In this document: piece after piece, positions 1 through 9,134 of the stretch
Position numbering within the stretch: the stretch's first letter is position 1
Layout of the letters: each line of letters opens with the position of its first letter
Source of the DNA: Brachyspira innocens ATCC 29796
Lineage (GTDB): Bacteria; Spirochaetota; Brachyspiria; Brachyspirales; Brachyspiraceae
DNA length: 64,000 nucleotides
Assembly (NCBI RefSeq): GCF_000384655.1
Contig: NZ_ARQI01000123.1
Location: 1 to 64,000 of the forward strand
Direction: 5' to 3'
The notes under the pieces: generated by a model
The model's database searches: none
What the model saw: only the letters and a program-made list of their open reading frames with translations
What the model was told of the DNA's origin: nothing
Program-made: the position numbers and the translations under genes

Positions 1-18
1 AGGACTTAAACAGCCTGC

Positions 19-40
19 CTATAACAATTACTTGTTATAG
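19..40. other. Perfect 9-bp hairpin near the window edge
   Basis: CTATAACAA (19-27) and TTGTTATAG (32-40) are exact inverted repeats around a 4-nt loop. No T-tract follows on either strand, so a rho-independent terminator is not clear. It may belong to a gene ending left of the window. Nothing else is recognisable in 1-128. Confidence 0.4.
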
Positions 41-128
41 CGTTATGTCTCTTGTAAAAATCCTACCTAATTAATATTATATAAAAAAGTTCTAAAAAAT
101 CAATAAATAATATCTTATTCGCTGTTGT

Positions 129-419
129 GTGATGGTCTATTGCTTGTATTTATCAATATGGCTTGATTTTTTAAGTTATTTAAAAATATATTTAATAAAA
201 GGCGACAGAGAAAACACTATCAAAAGACATTACAGCAAAGAGGAATTGATAAAAAAAGAAAAAATATTAAAAGAAAGAGAGTTAATTAAAATACAAATAG
301 AAAAAGAAGAACAATTAAAAATGCTTGAAGAAGAAAAAAGGCTTGGGTTTAATAATATGACAGAAGATGAAATCATTGAGTTTACAAAGATGAGTTTGAG
401 GCATTTAAAAAGGGCTTGA
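129..419 (+). CDS. Small charged, probably coiled-coil protein of unknown function
   Basis: This 96-codon frame is not recognised. The first 25 residues are hydrophobic and aromatic and could be a membrane segment. Residues 28-75 are very rich in Lys and Glu with heptad-like Leu/Ile spacing, suggesting one long charged helix. The end contains an acidic stretch followed by MSLRHLKRA. The frame would start at GTG 129 or ATG 132, and no ribosome-binding site is visible before either. An in-frame stop lies at 108-110. It could be a real small membrane-anchored coiled coil, the tail of a broken gene, or a chance frame. It precedes the TPP riboswitch with no obvious link. Confidence 0.35.
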   Translation: MMVYCLYLSIWLDFLSYLKIYLIKGDRENTIKRHYSKEELIKKEKILKERELIKIQIEKEEQLKMLEEEKRLGFNNMTEDEIIEFTKMSLRHLKRA

Positions 420-495
420 TTATCTTGATTATAATAAAAAATAATTATATTTCTATTTGAAATAATTATCATTTTATTATATAATGTATTTCAAA

Positions 496-590
496 TTAGG
501 GGAGCTTTAAAAGGCTGAGAGTAAGTTTTATTTTCATATAATAAACTTAGACCCTTATAACCTGTTGGATAATGCCAGTGTAGGGAAATA
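496..590 (+). promoter_or_regulatory. TPP riboswitch (THI element) upstream of thiM
   Basis: All signature blocks of a thiamine-pyrophosphate aptamer are present in order: GGGGAGC at 499-505, GGCTGAGA at 513-520, GACCCTT at 550-556, AACCTG at 559-564, GGATAATGCCAG at 567-578 and TAGGGAA at 581-587. A variable arm lies at 521-549. The aptamer ends about 80 nt before the thiM start codon, leaving room for an expression platform. In this class TPP binding lowers expression of the downstream gene, so thiM should be repressed when thiamine is plentiful. Confidence 0.95.
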
Positions 591-670
591 TTTTGTACCA
601 ATTCATTTTTGCACATCTAAAAATAATCCAATAAAGTTTTCCTAATAATTTTTATTTTTAAGGATTAATT

Positions 671-1459
671 ATGATACAAGAAGAAATATCTAAAGCAATT
701 ACCGATATGAAAGCTAAAAGCCCATTAGTTCATAACATCACAAATTATGTTGTTATGCAAATTACAGCTAATGCCTTGCTTGCTGTTGGAGCTTCTCCAG
801 TTATGACATTTGAAAAGGAAGAGTTTGAAGATATGCTTTCTATTGCTTCATCGCTTGTTATTAATATCGGAACATTAACTTCTATTTCTATAGAGGCTAT
901 GCATAGTGCATGCAAAATAGCAAATAAAAAAAATGTTCCATTTGTTCTTGACCCTGTAGGAGCAGGTGCTACAAAACTTAGAACCCAAACTTCTATAGAT
1001 ATAATAAAAAATTATAATCCTCAAGTGATAAGAGGAAATGCCTCTGAGATAATGGTTCTTGCTGGTGAGAGTATCAAAACTAAAGGAGTAGACAGCACTG
1101 CCAATGTTAATATGGCTTTGGAGGCTGGTAAACATTTAGCTAAAGAGTATAATACTGTTGTAAGCATAAGCGGTGAAACTGATATTGTAACAGACGGAAA
1201 CAGAGTTTTATATGTAAGCGGAGGCTCTCCTTTGATGTCATTAAATACTGGTATGGGATGTACTTCTACTGCAATTACTGCTGCTATGCTTGCGGTGTCA
1301 AATCCTTTAATTGCTGCTTCTTCTGCTATGTGTATAATGGCTGAGGCTGGAGAGATGGCCTCAAAAAAAGCAGATGCTCCTGCTAGTTTTGCTGTTTCAT
1401 TTATTGATGAACTTTATAAACTTAATATAAGTAATGCTTCTAATAGAGTAAGAGAATAA
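671..1459 (+). CDS. thiM: Hydroxyethylthiazole kinase
   Basis: ThiM phosphorylates 4-methyl-5-(2-hydroxyethyl)thiazole so that it can be coupled to the pyrimidine half of thiamine; it is a cytosolic salvage enzyme. The 262-residue length is normal. Recognisable motifs are the N-terminal HNITNYVVMQITANALLAVG with GASPVM, the LDPVGAGATKLRT block near residue 94, and the anion-hole loop NTGMGCTSTA near 193-202, which holds the conserved Cys. The start ATG follows an AAGGA ribosome-binding site. No thiD or thiE follows, so the riboswitch controls this one salvage gene here; the rest of the pathway must be elsewhere or the cell depends on import. An inverted repeat at 1539-1572 closes the unit. 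Confidence 0.96.
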   Translation: MIQEEISKAITDMKAKSPLVHNITNYVVMQITANALLAVGASPVMTFEKEEFEDMLSIASSLVINIGTLTSISIEAMHSACKIANKKNVPFVLDPVGAGATKLRTQTSIDIIKNYNPQVIRGNASEIMVLAGESIKTKGVDSTANVNMALEAGKHLAKEYNTVVSISGETDIVTDGNRVLYVSGGSPLMSLNTGMGCTSTAITAAMLAVSNPLIAASSAMCIMAEAGEMASKKADAPASFAVSFIDELYKLNISNASNRVRE

Positions 1460-1538
1460 TATTTTAATTGATATAATAAATAAATGTTTCAAAGCAATAT
1501 CTAAATTAATTGATTTTTTATTATTGGGAGTTAGTAAT

Positions 1539-1572
1539 AAACAATGGGCTTTAATATTAAAGTCCATTGTTT
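1539..1572. terminator. Long inverted repeat between convergent thiM and the dehydrogenase gene
   Basis: The 34 bases from AAACAATGG to CCATTGTTT form a nearly perfect palindrome with a single G-T pair. It sits between two converging genes. There is no long T-run directly after the stem on either strand, so bidirectional termination is inferred from position and stem strength. Confidence 0.6.
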
Positions 1573-1585
1573 AAGCATATATTTT

Positions 1586-2671
1586 TTATTTTAAGTACTG
1601 ACTATTATTGAACTCTTCTAAATCTATAATAGCTTTTAATATCATTTCTTTATCAGCTTTATATGTACTTATATTTAAGTCATCAAGAGCAAGTGTGCCG
1701 TCTAATGCTGTATTAAAATCTTCATCTTCTAAACTAAAATTATTTATGCCTATATCTTTTAAGCATGTTGGAAGAGACATGAATTTATTAAACTTAAAAA
1801 TATCTTCTCTGGCATCGTATTGTTTGTCCATAGTAAGAAGCAGTAATATACCGTATGATACCAATTCACCATGCAGCAGTTTTTCTCCTATTCTTTTTAA
1901 TTTTGTTAATCCATTATGTAAAGACATATGATAATTATCTTTTATCATTATAGATGTTAATCCTACTGTGTATATTATATGAAGTATAACTCTGTTTAGA
2001 GCATCTGTTACCTTTTTATTTCTAAAATCATCTACAGCTTCTGAATAATATTTTAATATATCATTAGAGCAGTTTTTTATAACTTCTATGCCTAAAAAAT
2101 TTTTATAATTTAAATTTTCATCTCTTGTGCATAATAATGCTTTATACTGTTTTGAAAGTGCATCTGATATACCAGCTATAAAATAATTTTCAGGCGAGTT
2201 TAATATAACATCAGTATTTATAAATGTGTGTAAAGGCGGTCTTTTCAAATTAAACATTTCTCTAAAACTTCCATCATTATAATATATAACAGATGAACAA
2301 GTTACAGCAGCACAGTTTGAAGCTAATGTTGGAAATGTAAATATAGGCTTATTCATCATATCAGCTAAAACCTTTGATGTGTCTAATGCTCTTCCGCCTC
2401 CTACAGCAAATATCATATCCGCTTCCATAACTGCTTTTTTCTCTTTAAGGAAATCAACATTTTCAAAAGTTGAATTTCCTCCGTAATGAAGCATTCCAGT
2501 TATGTTTATATCTTTTATATTATGTAGTATAAGCTCTATTGATGCCTGAAGAGATTTTTTTCCCGATATTATAACAGCTTTGTTTCCATAATTTGAACAT
2601 ATATCATATATATTTTTATAAGCGTCTTTTCCTATACTGAAATTAGGTAAAAATAAATTTTCTGTACTCAT
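1586..2671 (-). CDS. Iron-containing alcohol dehydrogenase family protein (glycerol dehydrogenase-like)
   Basis: A NAD(P)-dependent dehydrogenase of the GldA/iron-type ADH superfamily, 361 residues, the usual length. The dinucleotide-binding motif GGGRALDTSK is at residues 91-100, and TFPTLASNCAAVTCSSVIY (112-130) is the typical loop after it. The likely metal ligands are D170 (in AGISDALSK), H252 (LHNGL) and H267 (LLHGEL), the D-H-H set used by glycerol dehydrogenase. The substrate cannot be fixed from sequence: glycerol, hydroxycarboxylates or another alcohol are possible. It has no operon partner. The gene is followed by the shared hairpin at 1539-1572 and preceded by the MITE-like repeat at 2758. 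Confidence 0.85.
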   Translation of the reverse strand: MSTENLFLPNFSIGKDAYKNIYDICSNYGNKAVIISGKKSLQASIELILHNIKDINITGMLHYGGNSTFENVDFLKEKKAVMEADMIFAVGGGRALDTSKVLADMMNKPIFTFPTLASNCAAVTCSSVIYYNDGSFREMFNLKRPPLHTFINTDVILNSPENYFIAGISDALSKQYKALLCTRDENLNYKNFLGIEVIKNCSNDILKYYSEAVDDFRNKKVTDALNRVILHIIYTVGLTSIMIKDNYHMSLHNGLTKLKRIGEKLLHGELVSYGILLLLTMDKQYDAREDIFKFNKFMSLPTCLKDIGINNFSLEDEDFNTALDGTLALDDLNISTYKADKEMILKAIIDLEEFNNSQYLK

Positions 2672-2757
2672 TTTTCAATCCTTTTAATTAATATTATTAT
2701 TTAAAATTTTAAGTAAGTTGTTTTTTAATTCATTAAATTATTTTTATTATATAATAG

Positions 2758-2959
2758 ACTTGTTTCAAAACTATTTTTATTTATAATTACGGGGACTAGC
2801 CCCCGCACCCCCACTTCTTTTGGACGCTGTCCGCCCGTGGCGTGGCACAAAGAAGCAAAAAGACTGCATATTTATATACTAAAATAGTAAATTATATAAC
2901 ATGTAAAACATTATGTTTATAATTTTATACTTAATCTTTCAAGTACTTTTGAAACAAGT
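2758..2959. repeat. MITE-like inverted-repeat element, copy 1 (202 bp)
   Basis: The left end ACTTGTTTCAAAACTA (2758-2773) and right end TACTTTTGAAACAAGT (2944-2959) are inverted repeats with one mismatch. The AT-rich ends enclose a GC-rich core at about 2790-2870 with its own hairpins: CTTCTTTTG paired with CAAAGAAG, and GGAC/GTCC inside. A second copy lies at 11371-11628. A TA dinucleotide sits one base outside each end (2755-2756 and 2961-2962), as expected of a TA-duplicating element, although TA is common in this DNA. No ORF is present, so it would be non-autonomous. Confidence 0.75.
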
Positions 2960-3144
2960 ATATTGAAATTAACAATTAATAATCATATTTCTCTCCTTAT
3001 AAAAATTTTTTTTATTTAAAATAAATTTAGTCTATGCTTATATCAGCTATAAACTAAACAATTTTTATCCTGGCTTAAAAGATAGGAACCAAGCAGTCTG
3101 TAATATTATTTTTGTTATGACTTTTAGATTATTAGTGCTTTTAT

Positions 3145-3183
3145 TTGATGTTATAGTTTATTCTCTTAACACTATAACATCAA
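3145..3183 (-). terminator. Inverted repeat downstream of ilvD
   Basis: TTGATGTTATAG (3145-3156) and CTATAACATCAA (3172-3183) form a perfect 12-bp stem with a 15-nt loop, 17 bp beyond the ilvD stop codon. A weak U-run follows at best, so termination is probable, not certain. The rest of 2960-3144 shows no gene. Confidence 0.55.
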
Positions 3184-3200
3184 TTTGTTTTCATTAAAAA

Positions 3201-4883
3201 TTATTTTAATATAGCACCAGTATTAGCAGACTGAACAAGTTTTCTATATCTTCCAAGCCAGCCTCTAATTTCCTCTAAAGGTTTAATAGCAGTCTCTTTT
3301 CTTCTTTTTTCCATTTCTTCATCAGAGATTTCTAAATTGATTTTATGATTAGGAATGTCTATACTAATGATGTCATTTTCTTTTATAAAAGCTATTTCTC
3401 CGCCGCTTGCAGCCTCTGGAGAAACGTGCCCTATAGAAGCACCTCTTGAAGCCCCAGAGAATCTTCCGTCAGTGATTAAAGCAACATCTTTATCTAATTT
3501 CATACCAGCAAGAGCAGAAGTAGGGTTAAGCATTTCACGCATACCAGGTCCGCCTTTAGGTCCTTCATATCTTATAACTACAACATCGCCTTTATTTATT
3601 TTTCCAGCATATATAGCAGATATTGCCTCTTCTTCGCTGTCAAATACTCTTGCAGGTCCTTTATGTACAAGCATTTCATCAGCAACAGCAGAACGTTTAA
3701 CAACGCAACCATCTTTAGCTATATTGCCCCAAAGTATAGCAATTCCGCCTGTTTTACTGTAAGGGTTTTCTATATTTCTTAAAACATTATTATTTTTATT
3801 AACAGCATCTTTTATATTTTCAGCTATTGTTTTACCAGTAGCAGTAAGAAGCGAAGTATTTATAAATCCGCCTTTATCAAGCTCTTTCATAACAGCAGGT
3901 ATTCCGCCAGCTTTGTATAAATCTTCTATATAGTTATGACCTGCAGGTGCTAAATGACACAAATTAGGAGTGCGGTCGCTTACTTCATTGATAGTTTTTA
4001 AATCTATTGGTATGCCAGCCTCATTAGCTATTGCAAGCAAGTGAAGTACACTGTTTGTAGAGCAGCCCAATGCCATATCTACAGCAAGAGCATTTTTAAA
4101 TGATTCTGGAGTTATTATATCCAATGGTTTTATATTGTTTTTTAATAATTCCATAACCTGTATGCCTGCTTTTTTAGCAAGTAAAGTTCTCGCAGAATAT
4201 ACTGCAGGTATTGTTCCATTTCCGGGAAGTGCTATACCTAAAGCCTCAGAAAGACAGTTCATGCTATTTGCAGTGTACATACCAGCACAAGAACCGCAGC
4301 TTGGACATGTATTTTGTGCATATTCTTCTAATTCTTTATCATTTATAAGATTAGCCTTTTTTGCTCCTACAGCTTCAAATATATTAGATAAACTTATTTT
4401 CTCATCGCCATGATCACCTGGCAGCATAGCTCCTCCGCTTATGACTATACCAGGTATATTCATTCTTAAAAGTCCCATTATCATACCAGGTACTATTTTA
4501 TCGCAGTTAGGTACTAGTACAACTCCGTCTAATCCGTGTGCTATAACCATACTTTCAACAGAATCAGCTATTAACTCTCTGGAAGGAAGTGAATATTTCA
4601 TTCCTAAGTGTCCCATAGCTATACCATCGCATACGCCTATTGAAGGTATAAGTATAGGTGTACCTCCTCCTATTAAAACTCCAGCTTTAACAGCCTGAGA
4701 GAGTTTATCAAGATGTATATGTCCTGGTACAATTTCACTATATGCAGAAATAATTCCAATCAGAGGTCTTTTTAATTCTTCATCTGTATAACCCATAGAA
4801 TAGAATAATGATCTGTTTGGTGCTCTTTCATCACCCTTTAATACTCTGTCGCTTCTTAAAGAACTATTTTCTCTGAAACTCAT
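3201..4883 (-). CDS. ilvD: Dihydroxy-acid dehydratase
   Basis: IlvD dehydrates dihydroxy acids to 2-keto acids in isoleucine and valine synthesis. Length is normal at 560 residues. Visible signatures are [11 protein letters not shown] with C127, the cluster motif [19 protein letters not shown] with C193/C196/C199, [12 protein letters not shown], and the C-terminal [19 protein letters not shown]. At the position where [2Fe-2S] enzymes carry a Cys (PCN) this protein reads VPGH (residues 52-55), as in the oxygen-sensitive [4Fe-4S] E. coli type, which suits an anaerobe. No other branched-chain biosynthesis gene is adjacent. The ATG follows a GGAGAAAT ribosome-binding site. I see no T-box or leader attenuator in the 295-bp upstream gap. 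Confidence 0.96.
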   Translation of the reverse strand: MSFRENSSLRSDRVLKGDERAPNRSLFYSMGYTDEELKRPLIGIISAYSEIVPGHIHLDKLSQAVKAGVLIGGGTPILIPSIGVCDGIAMGHLGMKYSLPSRELIADSVESMVIAHGLDGVVLVPNCDKIVPGMIMGLLRMNIPGIVISGGAMLPGDHGDEKISLSNIFEAVGAKKANLINDKELEEYAQNTCPSCGSCAGMYTANSMNCLSEALGIALPGNGTIPAVYSARTLLAKKAGIQVMELLKNNIKPLDIITPESFKNALAVDMALGCSTNSVLHLLAIANEAGIPIDLKTINEVSDRTPNLCHLAPAGHNYIEDLYKAGGIPAVMKELDKGGFINTSLLTATGKTIAENIKDAVNKNNNVLRNIENPYSKTGGIAILWGNIAKDGCVVKRSAVADEMLVHKGPARVFDSEEEAISAIYAGKINKGDVVVIRYEGPKGGPGMREMLNPTSALAGMKLDKDVALITDGRFSGASRGASIGHVSPEAASGGEIAFIKENDIISIDIPNHKINLEISDEEMEKRRKETAIKPLEEIRGWLGRYRKLVQSANTGAILK

Positions 4884-5065
4884 AATTATTTCTCCATTTA
4901 ATAAAATTGTTATTATTTGTAAAATTGTAATGCGTACATTCTATTAGCAGAATGATAAAAAATCAAGAGTTTTTTTGTATTTTTTCTTATTATAAAATAA
5001 ATATGATTTTTTCTTAAGTAAATATTATTTTTTGTTAAATAAATTTGATTTATTATAAATTTTTA

Positions 5066-5094
5066 TTGACTTTTTTATTTCTCGGTGATAACAT
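5066..5094 (+). promoter_or_regulatory. Sigma70-type promoter for the chemoreceptor gene
   Basis: TTGACT (5066-5071) and TAACAT (5089-5094) are separated by 17 bp. Transcription would start near 5101 and leave a 5' leader of about 80 nt. The gap 4884-5065 shows only AT-rich sequence. Confidence 0.55.
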
Positions 5095-5178
5095 CTTTCT
5101 ACTAATTTAGATTGTTATATTAGTAAAATTCTTTTTTTTAAATTAAATTTGTAATTAAGCAGTACAGGCAGGATAATC

Positions 5179-7116
5179 ATGTTTAAAAAAGTTGGTCTAC
5201 AATTTCAAATTACTATTTCAATATTAATTCCAATTATATTAATTATAATTTTAGCAAACGGATTTATAACAATATACAGTGGAAATATAAGTAAAAGGCT
5301 GTCTTATAAAGTACTAGAAGAGACTTCTTTAAAAGAGGCAAATAGTATAAAATATACCATCAATAATAATTTATATAATGTAATGGGGCTTAAAATTAAT
5401 ATAGAAAACATCTATAATAGAGGAATAAGAGAAAGAGAAACTTATAAACAATTAACTTCAGTATTTTTTAGTAGCCTTCCTGATGATATAAATGGTCTTT
5501 CAATAGCTTTTGAACCTAATGCTTTAGATAATGATTCAGACTATACAAATTCAGAATATAGAGCTGCTAACGGCAGATTTAATTATTATATATCAAGAAA
5601 TGGAGAAGCATATTTATCAATAGATACTTTTAATGTGGATTATTACACGGAACCTAAAAGAACTGGAGATATATATGTATCTGGAGTTTATAATTCTACA
5701 GTTAATGTTGGAACAGTACTTTTTACATTATGCATACCTATCAAACCAAATAATAAATTTATAGGTGTTATTTATGTTGATATATTTGTGGATTCTGTTA
5801 CTTCTTTGATTAAAGATATTGCACCTTTTGAAGGTACTTTAATAATGCTTTATGATCAGAACGGATATTTAGTATATGATACGCTTAATAAAAATGATAT
5901 TTCAAAAAACATTTATGAAGTATATCCTCATTACAAACGATATAATATATTTGAAAATATACAGTCTGGAAAGTTTTCAATAATAGAAGCATATGGTGAA
6001 AGCGGAAAAAAACATTTTACTTATGCTTTTACTCCTATAGAAATATCAAAAGGGGTATATTGGGGATTAGAATTAGCAGCCCCTAAAGATATAATATTGA
6101 AAGACAGTATCATTATGAGAAATTCTCTTATTGTTATATTGGCACTGATTATTATTATATTTGCTGTATTTATACCATTTATTATCAAGAAAAAAGTGTC
6201 TGATATTATTAATTCTTTGGCTAGAGATATTTTAGATATGTCTAATGGAGATTTGACTGTGTCTATGCCTAAAGGATTTGATAAAAGAAAAGATGAATGG
6301 GGTGATATAGCAAGAGGCTGGGATAAATCTATGAACAATTTTAACAAAATTATTCATACTGTAAAAAACTCAGCGGAGCAAGTTTCTACAGCAGCGAATC
6401 AGGTTTTAATGGGGAATAATGATTTATCTGAAAGAACAGAATCTCAGGCTTCAAGTTTGGAAGAGACTGCAGCATCAATGAATGAGATGGCTAGTGCTAT
6501 TAAAGAGTCTGCAGAAAATGTTGCATCAAGCACTGCTATGGTATCAGAGGCTAAAGATCATTTGAATAAAGCAGGTGAAATAGTAGAGGACAGTGTAAGC
6601 AAAATGGATGATGTTTATGAGGCAAGCAATAAAATTATGGATATTACCAAACTTATAGAAGGCATAGCTTTTCAAACTAATATATTAGCCTTAAATGCTT
6701 CTGTAGAGGCAGCACGTGCAGGAGAGCAGGGCAGAGGTTTTGCTGTAGTGGCAAGCGAAGTAAGAAACCTAGCACAGAATACTCAGGAATCAGTAAAAAA
6801 TATTACTTCATTAATCAATGATAGTAATGAAAAAATTCATTTGGCGGCAGAGAGTGTTAAAGAGTCAAAAGACATATTTATGGAAATATCTGAAAAGATG
6901 GATAATGCTTCTTCTTTGATGGAAAGAATAAATACAGCAGCTCAGGAACAGGAAAGAGGCATAGAACAAATAAATATAACTATTAATAATATGGACGCAG
7001 CCTTACAGAAAAATGCTTCTTTAGTTACTGAAGCTACTTCCGCATCAGAATCATTATTAAATGAGGCTAATGAACTTATTAAATCAATAGAATATTTCAA
7101 ATTAAAAAATAATTAA
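5179..7116 (+). CDS. Methyl-accepting chemotaxis protein with periplasmic Cache-type sensor
   Basis: A transmembrane chemoreceptor, 645 residues. TM1 is at about 12-34. A periplasmic region of about 280 residues follows, with Cache-like features such as [12 protein letters not shown] and [17 protein letters not shown]2 is at about 315-338, then a HAMP region to about 392 and the long cytoplasmic hairpin. The signalling tip near 493-520 is canonical ([19 protein letters not shown], then [16 protein letters not shown]), so it should couple to CheW and CheA, encoded 40 kb away. Glu/Gln-rich helices flanking the tip provide likely methylation sites for CheR and CheB. There is no C-terminal CheR-tethering pentapeptide. 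The ligand cannot be predicted; the gene is monocistronic. Confidence 0.95.
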   Translation: MFKKVGLQFQITISILIPIILIIILANGFITIYSGNISKRLSYKVLEETSLKEANSIKYTINNNLYNVMGLKINIENIYNRGIRERETYKQLTSVFFSSLPDDINGLSIAFEPNALDNDSDYTNSEYRAANGRFNYYISRNGEAYLSIDTFNVDYYTEPKRTGDIYVSGVYNSTVNVGTVLFTLCIPIKPNNKFIGVIYVDIFVDSVTSLIKDIAPFEGTLIMLYDQNGYLVYDTLNKNDISKNIYEVYPHYKRYNIFENIQSGKFSIIEAYGESGKKHFTYAFTPIEISKGVYWGLELAAPKDIILKDSIIMRNSLIVILALIIIIFAVFIPFIIKKKVSDIINSLARDILDMSNGDLTVSMPKGFDKRKDEWGDIARGWDKSMNNFNKIIHTVKNSAEQVSTAANQVLMGNNDLSERTESQASSLEETAASMNEMASAIKESAENVASSTAMVSEAKDHLNKAGEIVEDSVSKMDDVYEASNKIMDITKLIEGIAFQTNILALNASVEAARAGEQGRGFAVVASEVRNLAQNTQESVKNITSLINDSNEKIHLAAESVKESKDIFMEISEKMDNASSLMERINTAAQEQERGIEQINITINNMDAALQKNASLVTEATSASESLLNEANELIKSIEYFKLKNN

Positions 7117-7132
7117 GAAGTATATACAGATT

Positions 7133-7166
7133 TAATTTAGCATGATAATAGTATCATACTAAATTA
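7133..7166. terminator. Inverted repeat between convergent chemoreceptor and acyl-CoA synthetase genes
   Basis: TAATTTAGCATGATA (7133-7147) pairs with TATCATACTAAATTA (7152-7166) with one mismatch around a 4-nt loop. It lies between two converging genes; no strong T-tract is adjacent, so its role as a bidirectional terminator is inferred. Confidence 0.55.
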
Positions 7167-7182
7167 AAAATATTTTATATTA

Positions 7183-9060
7183 TTATAATTTTTTCTCATA
7201 TAGAGCCTCTATTTTATCTTTGTATGCTTCTGTAACATTGGCTCTTTTTATTTTAAGCGACTGTGTAAGAAGTCCGTTTTCAATAGTAAATTCTTCATCA
7301 GTTATGATAATTTTTGCTATAGCTTCATAAGGTCTGAAACCATTTTTATAGTTTATAAGTCTGTCTAATTCTTCTCTTATGAGTTTATAAACTTCTTTTG
7401 ATGATGCAAGATTTTTTTCATCGTAGGCAATCTTTTCTTTATCAAAATGATATTTAATATTTTCTTTATTAATAACTACTATTGCCCCAGTAGATGCTTT
7501 ATCCTGACCTACAAGCATTATCTGCGATATATAGCTTGATTCCATAGCTTTATTTTCTATAGGCTGAGGCTCTACATTTTCTCCAGTAAGAAGAACAATA
7601 GTTTCTTTAGCCCTTCCTGTTAAAACTATTTCTCCTTCCTGAGTATATGTTCCCAAATCGCCAGAATTGAAGAAATCATCTATTTTTGCCTGTGCTGTTA
7701 ATTCTGGGTCTTTATAATATTCTTTAAATATATTAGGTCCTTTAATCCAGCAAACTCCCATAACTCCGTCTTTGCATGAATTACCGTCTTTATCTCTAAT
7801 TTCAATTTTTACTTCTGGTATAGGAGCCCCGCATGTTCCTCTGTAATTTTTGTACGGAGATCTTAATGTAACTACTGGAGAAGTTTCAGTTATTCCCCAG
7901 CCGACTACTAGGTTTATACCTACTGCCTCAACAAAATCTTCAATATACATAGGTAATGCACCGCCTCCTGATATTGTAAGGCGTATCTTTCCTCCTGTTA
8001 ATTCCATTATTTTGCTGTATACCATTTTTTTAGCCATTTTATGAAATATAGGGTCAAACATTCCTATACTATATTCTGCTTTTTTATCCTCTCTTTTTTC
8101 ATCTCCAAGAAGATAAACTAAATTATTCTGATACCTTACACTTCTTATATAGCTTATAGACCTATTTATTATAAACTTAAGAAACTTCTTTAGAAATGCA
8201 TTCTTTCTGTCTATATTTTTCATCACAGTGTTATATATATTAACCCATATAGCTGGTACTGAAATAAATATATCTGGTTTTTCTTCTGTGAAATCATTTT
8301 TTAAATATCTCTTATTTGTTATAGCAGTAAAACAGCCTATTATAGCAGTTACATATGATATTGTTCTTTCATAGATATGCCATATAGGAAGAATAGTTAA
8401 AAGTTTTTCACCTGCTTTTAATTTTATTATATCTGGGAGCACTCTAACATTATGAAGTATATTTCCATGAGTGAGTATTACACCTTTAGGTTTTCCAGTT
8501 GTACCAGAAGTATATATTATAGTTGCAGTGCTTTCATTTGTTAATTTGGCTGCTTTTTTTATAGCAAACTCTTCATCGCCTTTTAAATGTTCTTCTCCAA
8601 GTTCTTCAAATTTATCAAATGCATATATATTATTTTCTGGGTCATGCATAGAACTGTCAAGCAAAACTATTAATGATAAATCTTTATGATGTTTTTTTAT
8701 TTTTTCAAATACATATTTATTTTCTACAAGTACGGCTTGAGCTTCACTGTGTTCTATTATGTAGTTTAACTCATCAGAAGTTGAATCTATACCTCTAGGT
8801 ACATCAGCAGAACCTAATGCCAATAGTGCCATATCGGATACAAACCATTCTATTCTGTTTTCAGAAAATATAGCAACATGTTTTTGTGCCAATCCTTTTA
8901 CTTCAAATGCTTTGGCTATTGCATTTACTTTATCATAAAGTTTTTTATATGTAATTGTAACTTTTTCATCATTATTATTTCTATATCTATATGCAGGACT
9001 TTGCGGCATGTTTTGTACTGTTTCAAAAAAAGCACTAGGTATAGATGTATAATTTCTCAT
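7183..9060 (-). CDS. Long-chain fatty acid-CoA ligase (AMP-forming)
   Basis: An adenylate-forming enzyme that activates fatty acids to acyl-CoA, 625 residues as in the bacterial FadD/FAA group. Motifs in order: phosphate-binding loop YTSGTTGKPKGVILTHGN (183-200), LPIWHIYERT, SGGGALP, the GWGITETSPVV acyl/ATP motif, FFNSGDLGTYTQEGEIVLTGR hinge region, and the C-terminal catalytic Lys region SLKIKRANV. The linker containing LGDEKREDKKAEYSIGMFD is typical of long-chain enzymes. The gene starts 74 bp after a glycosyltransferase gene on the same strand, so they may be cotranscribed, although a local promoter is possible. Membrane lipid synthesis from scavenged fatty acids is a plausible role. Confidence 0.9.
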   Translation of the reverse strand: MRNYTSIPSAFFETVQNMPQSPAYRYRNNNDEKVTITYKKLYDKVNAIAKAFEVKGLAQKHVAIFSENRIEWFVSDMALLALGSADVPRGIDSTSDELNYIIEHSEAQAVLVENKYVFEKIKKHHKDLSLIVLLDSSMHDPENNIYAFDKFEELGEEHLKGDEEFAIKKAAKLTNESTATIIYTSGTTGKPKGVILTHGNILHNVRVLPDIIKLKAGEKLLTILPIWHIYERTISYVTAIIGCFTAITNKRYLKNDFTEEKPDIFISVPAIWVNIYNTVMKNIDRKNAFLKKFLKFIINRSISYIRSVRYQNNLVYLLGDEKREDKKAEYSIGMFDPIFHKMAKKMVYSKIMELTGGKIRLTISGGGALPMYIEDFVEAVGINLVVGWGITETSPVVTLRSPYKNYRGTCGAPIPEVKIEIRDKDGNSCKDGVMGVCWIKGPNIFKEYYKDPELTAQAKIDDFFNSGDLGTYTQEGEIVLTGRAKETIVLLTGENVEPQPIENKAMESSYISQIMLVGQDKASTGAIVVINKENIKYHFDKEKIAYDEKNLASSKEVYKLIREELDRLINYKNGFRPYEAIAKIIITDEEFTIENGLLTQSLKIKRANVTEAYKDKIEALYEKKL

Positions 9061-9134
9061 AAAATCTCCTAATTAATTATAACTATTTTTTTATAATGAG
9101 TAGTGAATTATAACTATAATACATATTGAAAATA

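Noticed and set aside
230-472. Minus-strand 80-codon ORF
   Set aside because: Runs opposite the Lys/Glu-rich plus-strand frame and consists mostly of Ser, Phe, Ile and Asn, as expected from the complement.
3355-3762. Plus-strand frame opposite ilvD (135 codons)
   Set aside because: A shadow of the highly conserved ilvD coding sequence; its protein is low-complexity and unlike any family.
4884-5178. Possible T-box or leader peptide before ilvD
   Set aside because: No T-box TGGNACC core, no run of Ile/Val/Leu codons and no attenuator hairpin is found on the minus strand here.
7117-7182. Small RNA gene between the chemoreceptor and acyl-CoA ligase genes
   Set aside because: Only a convergent hairpin is present with no promoter of its own.
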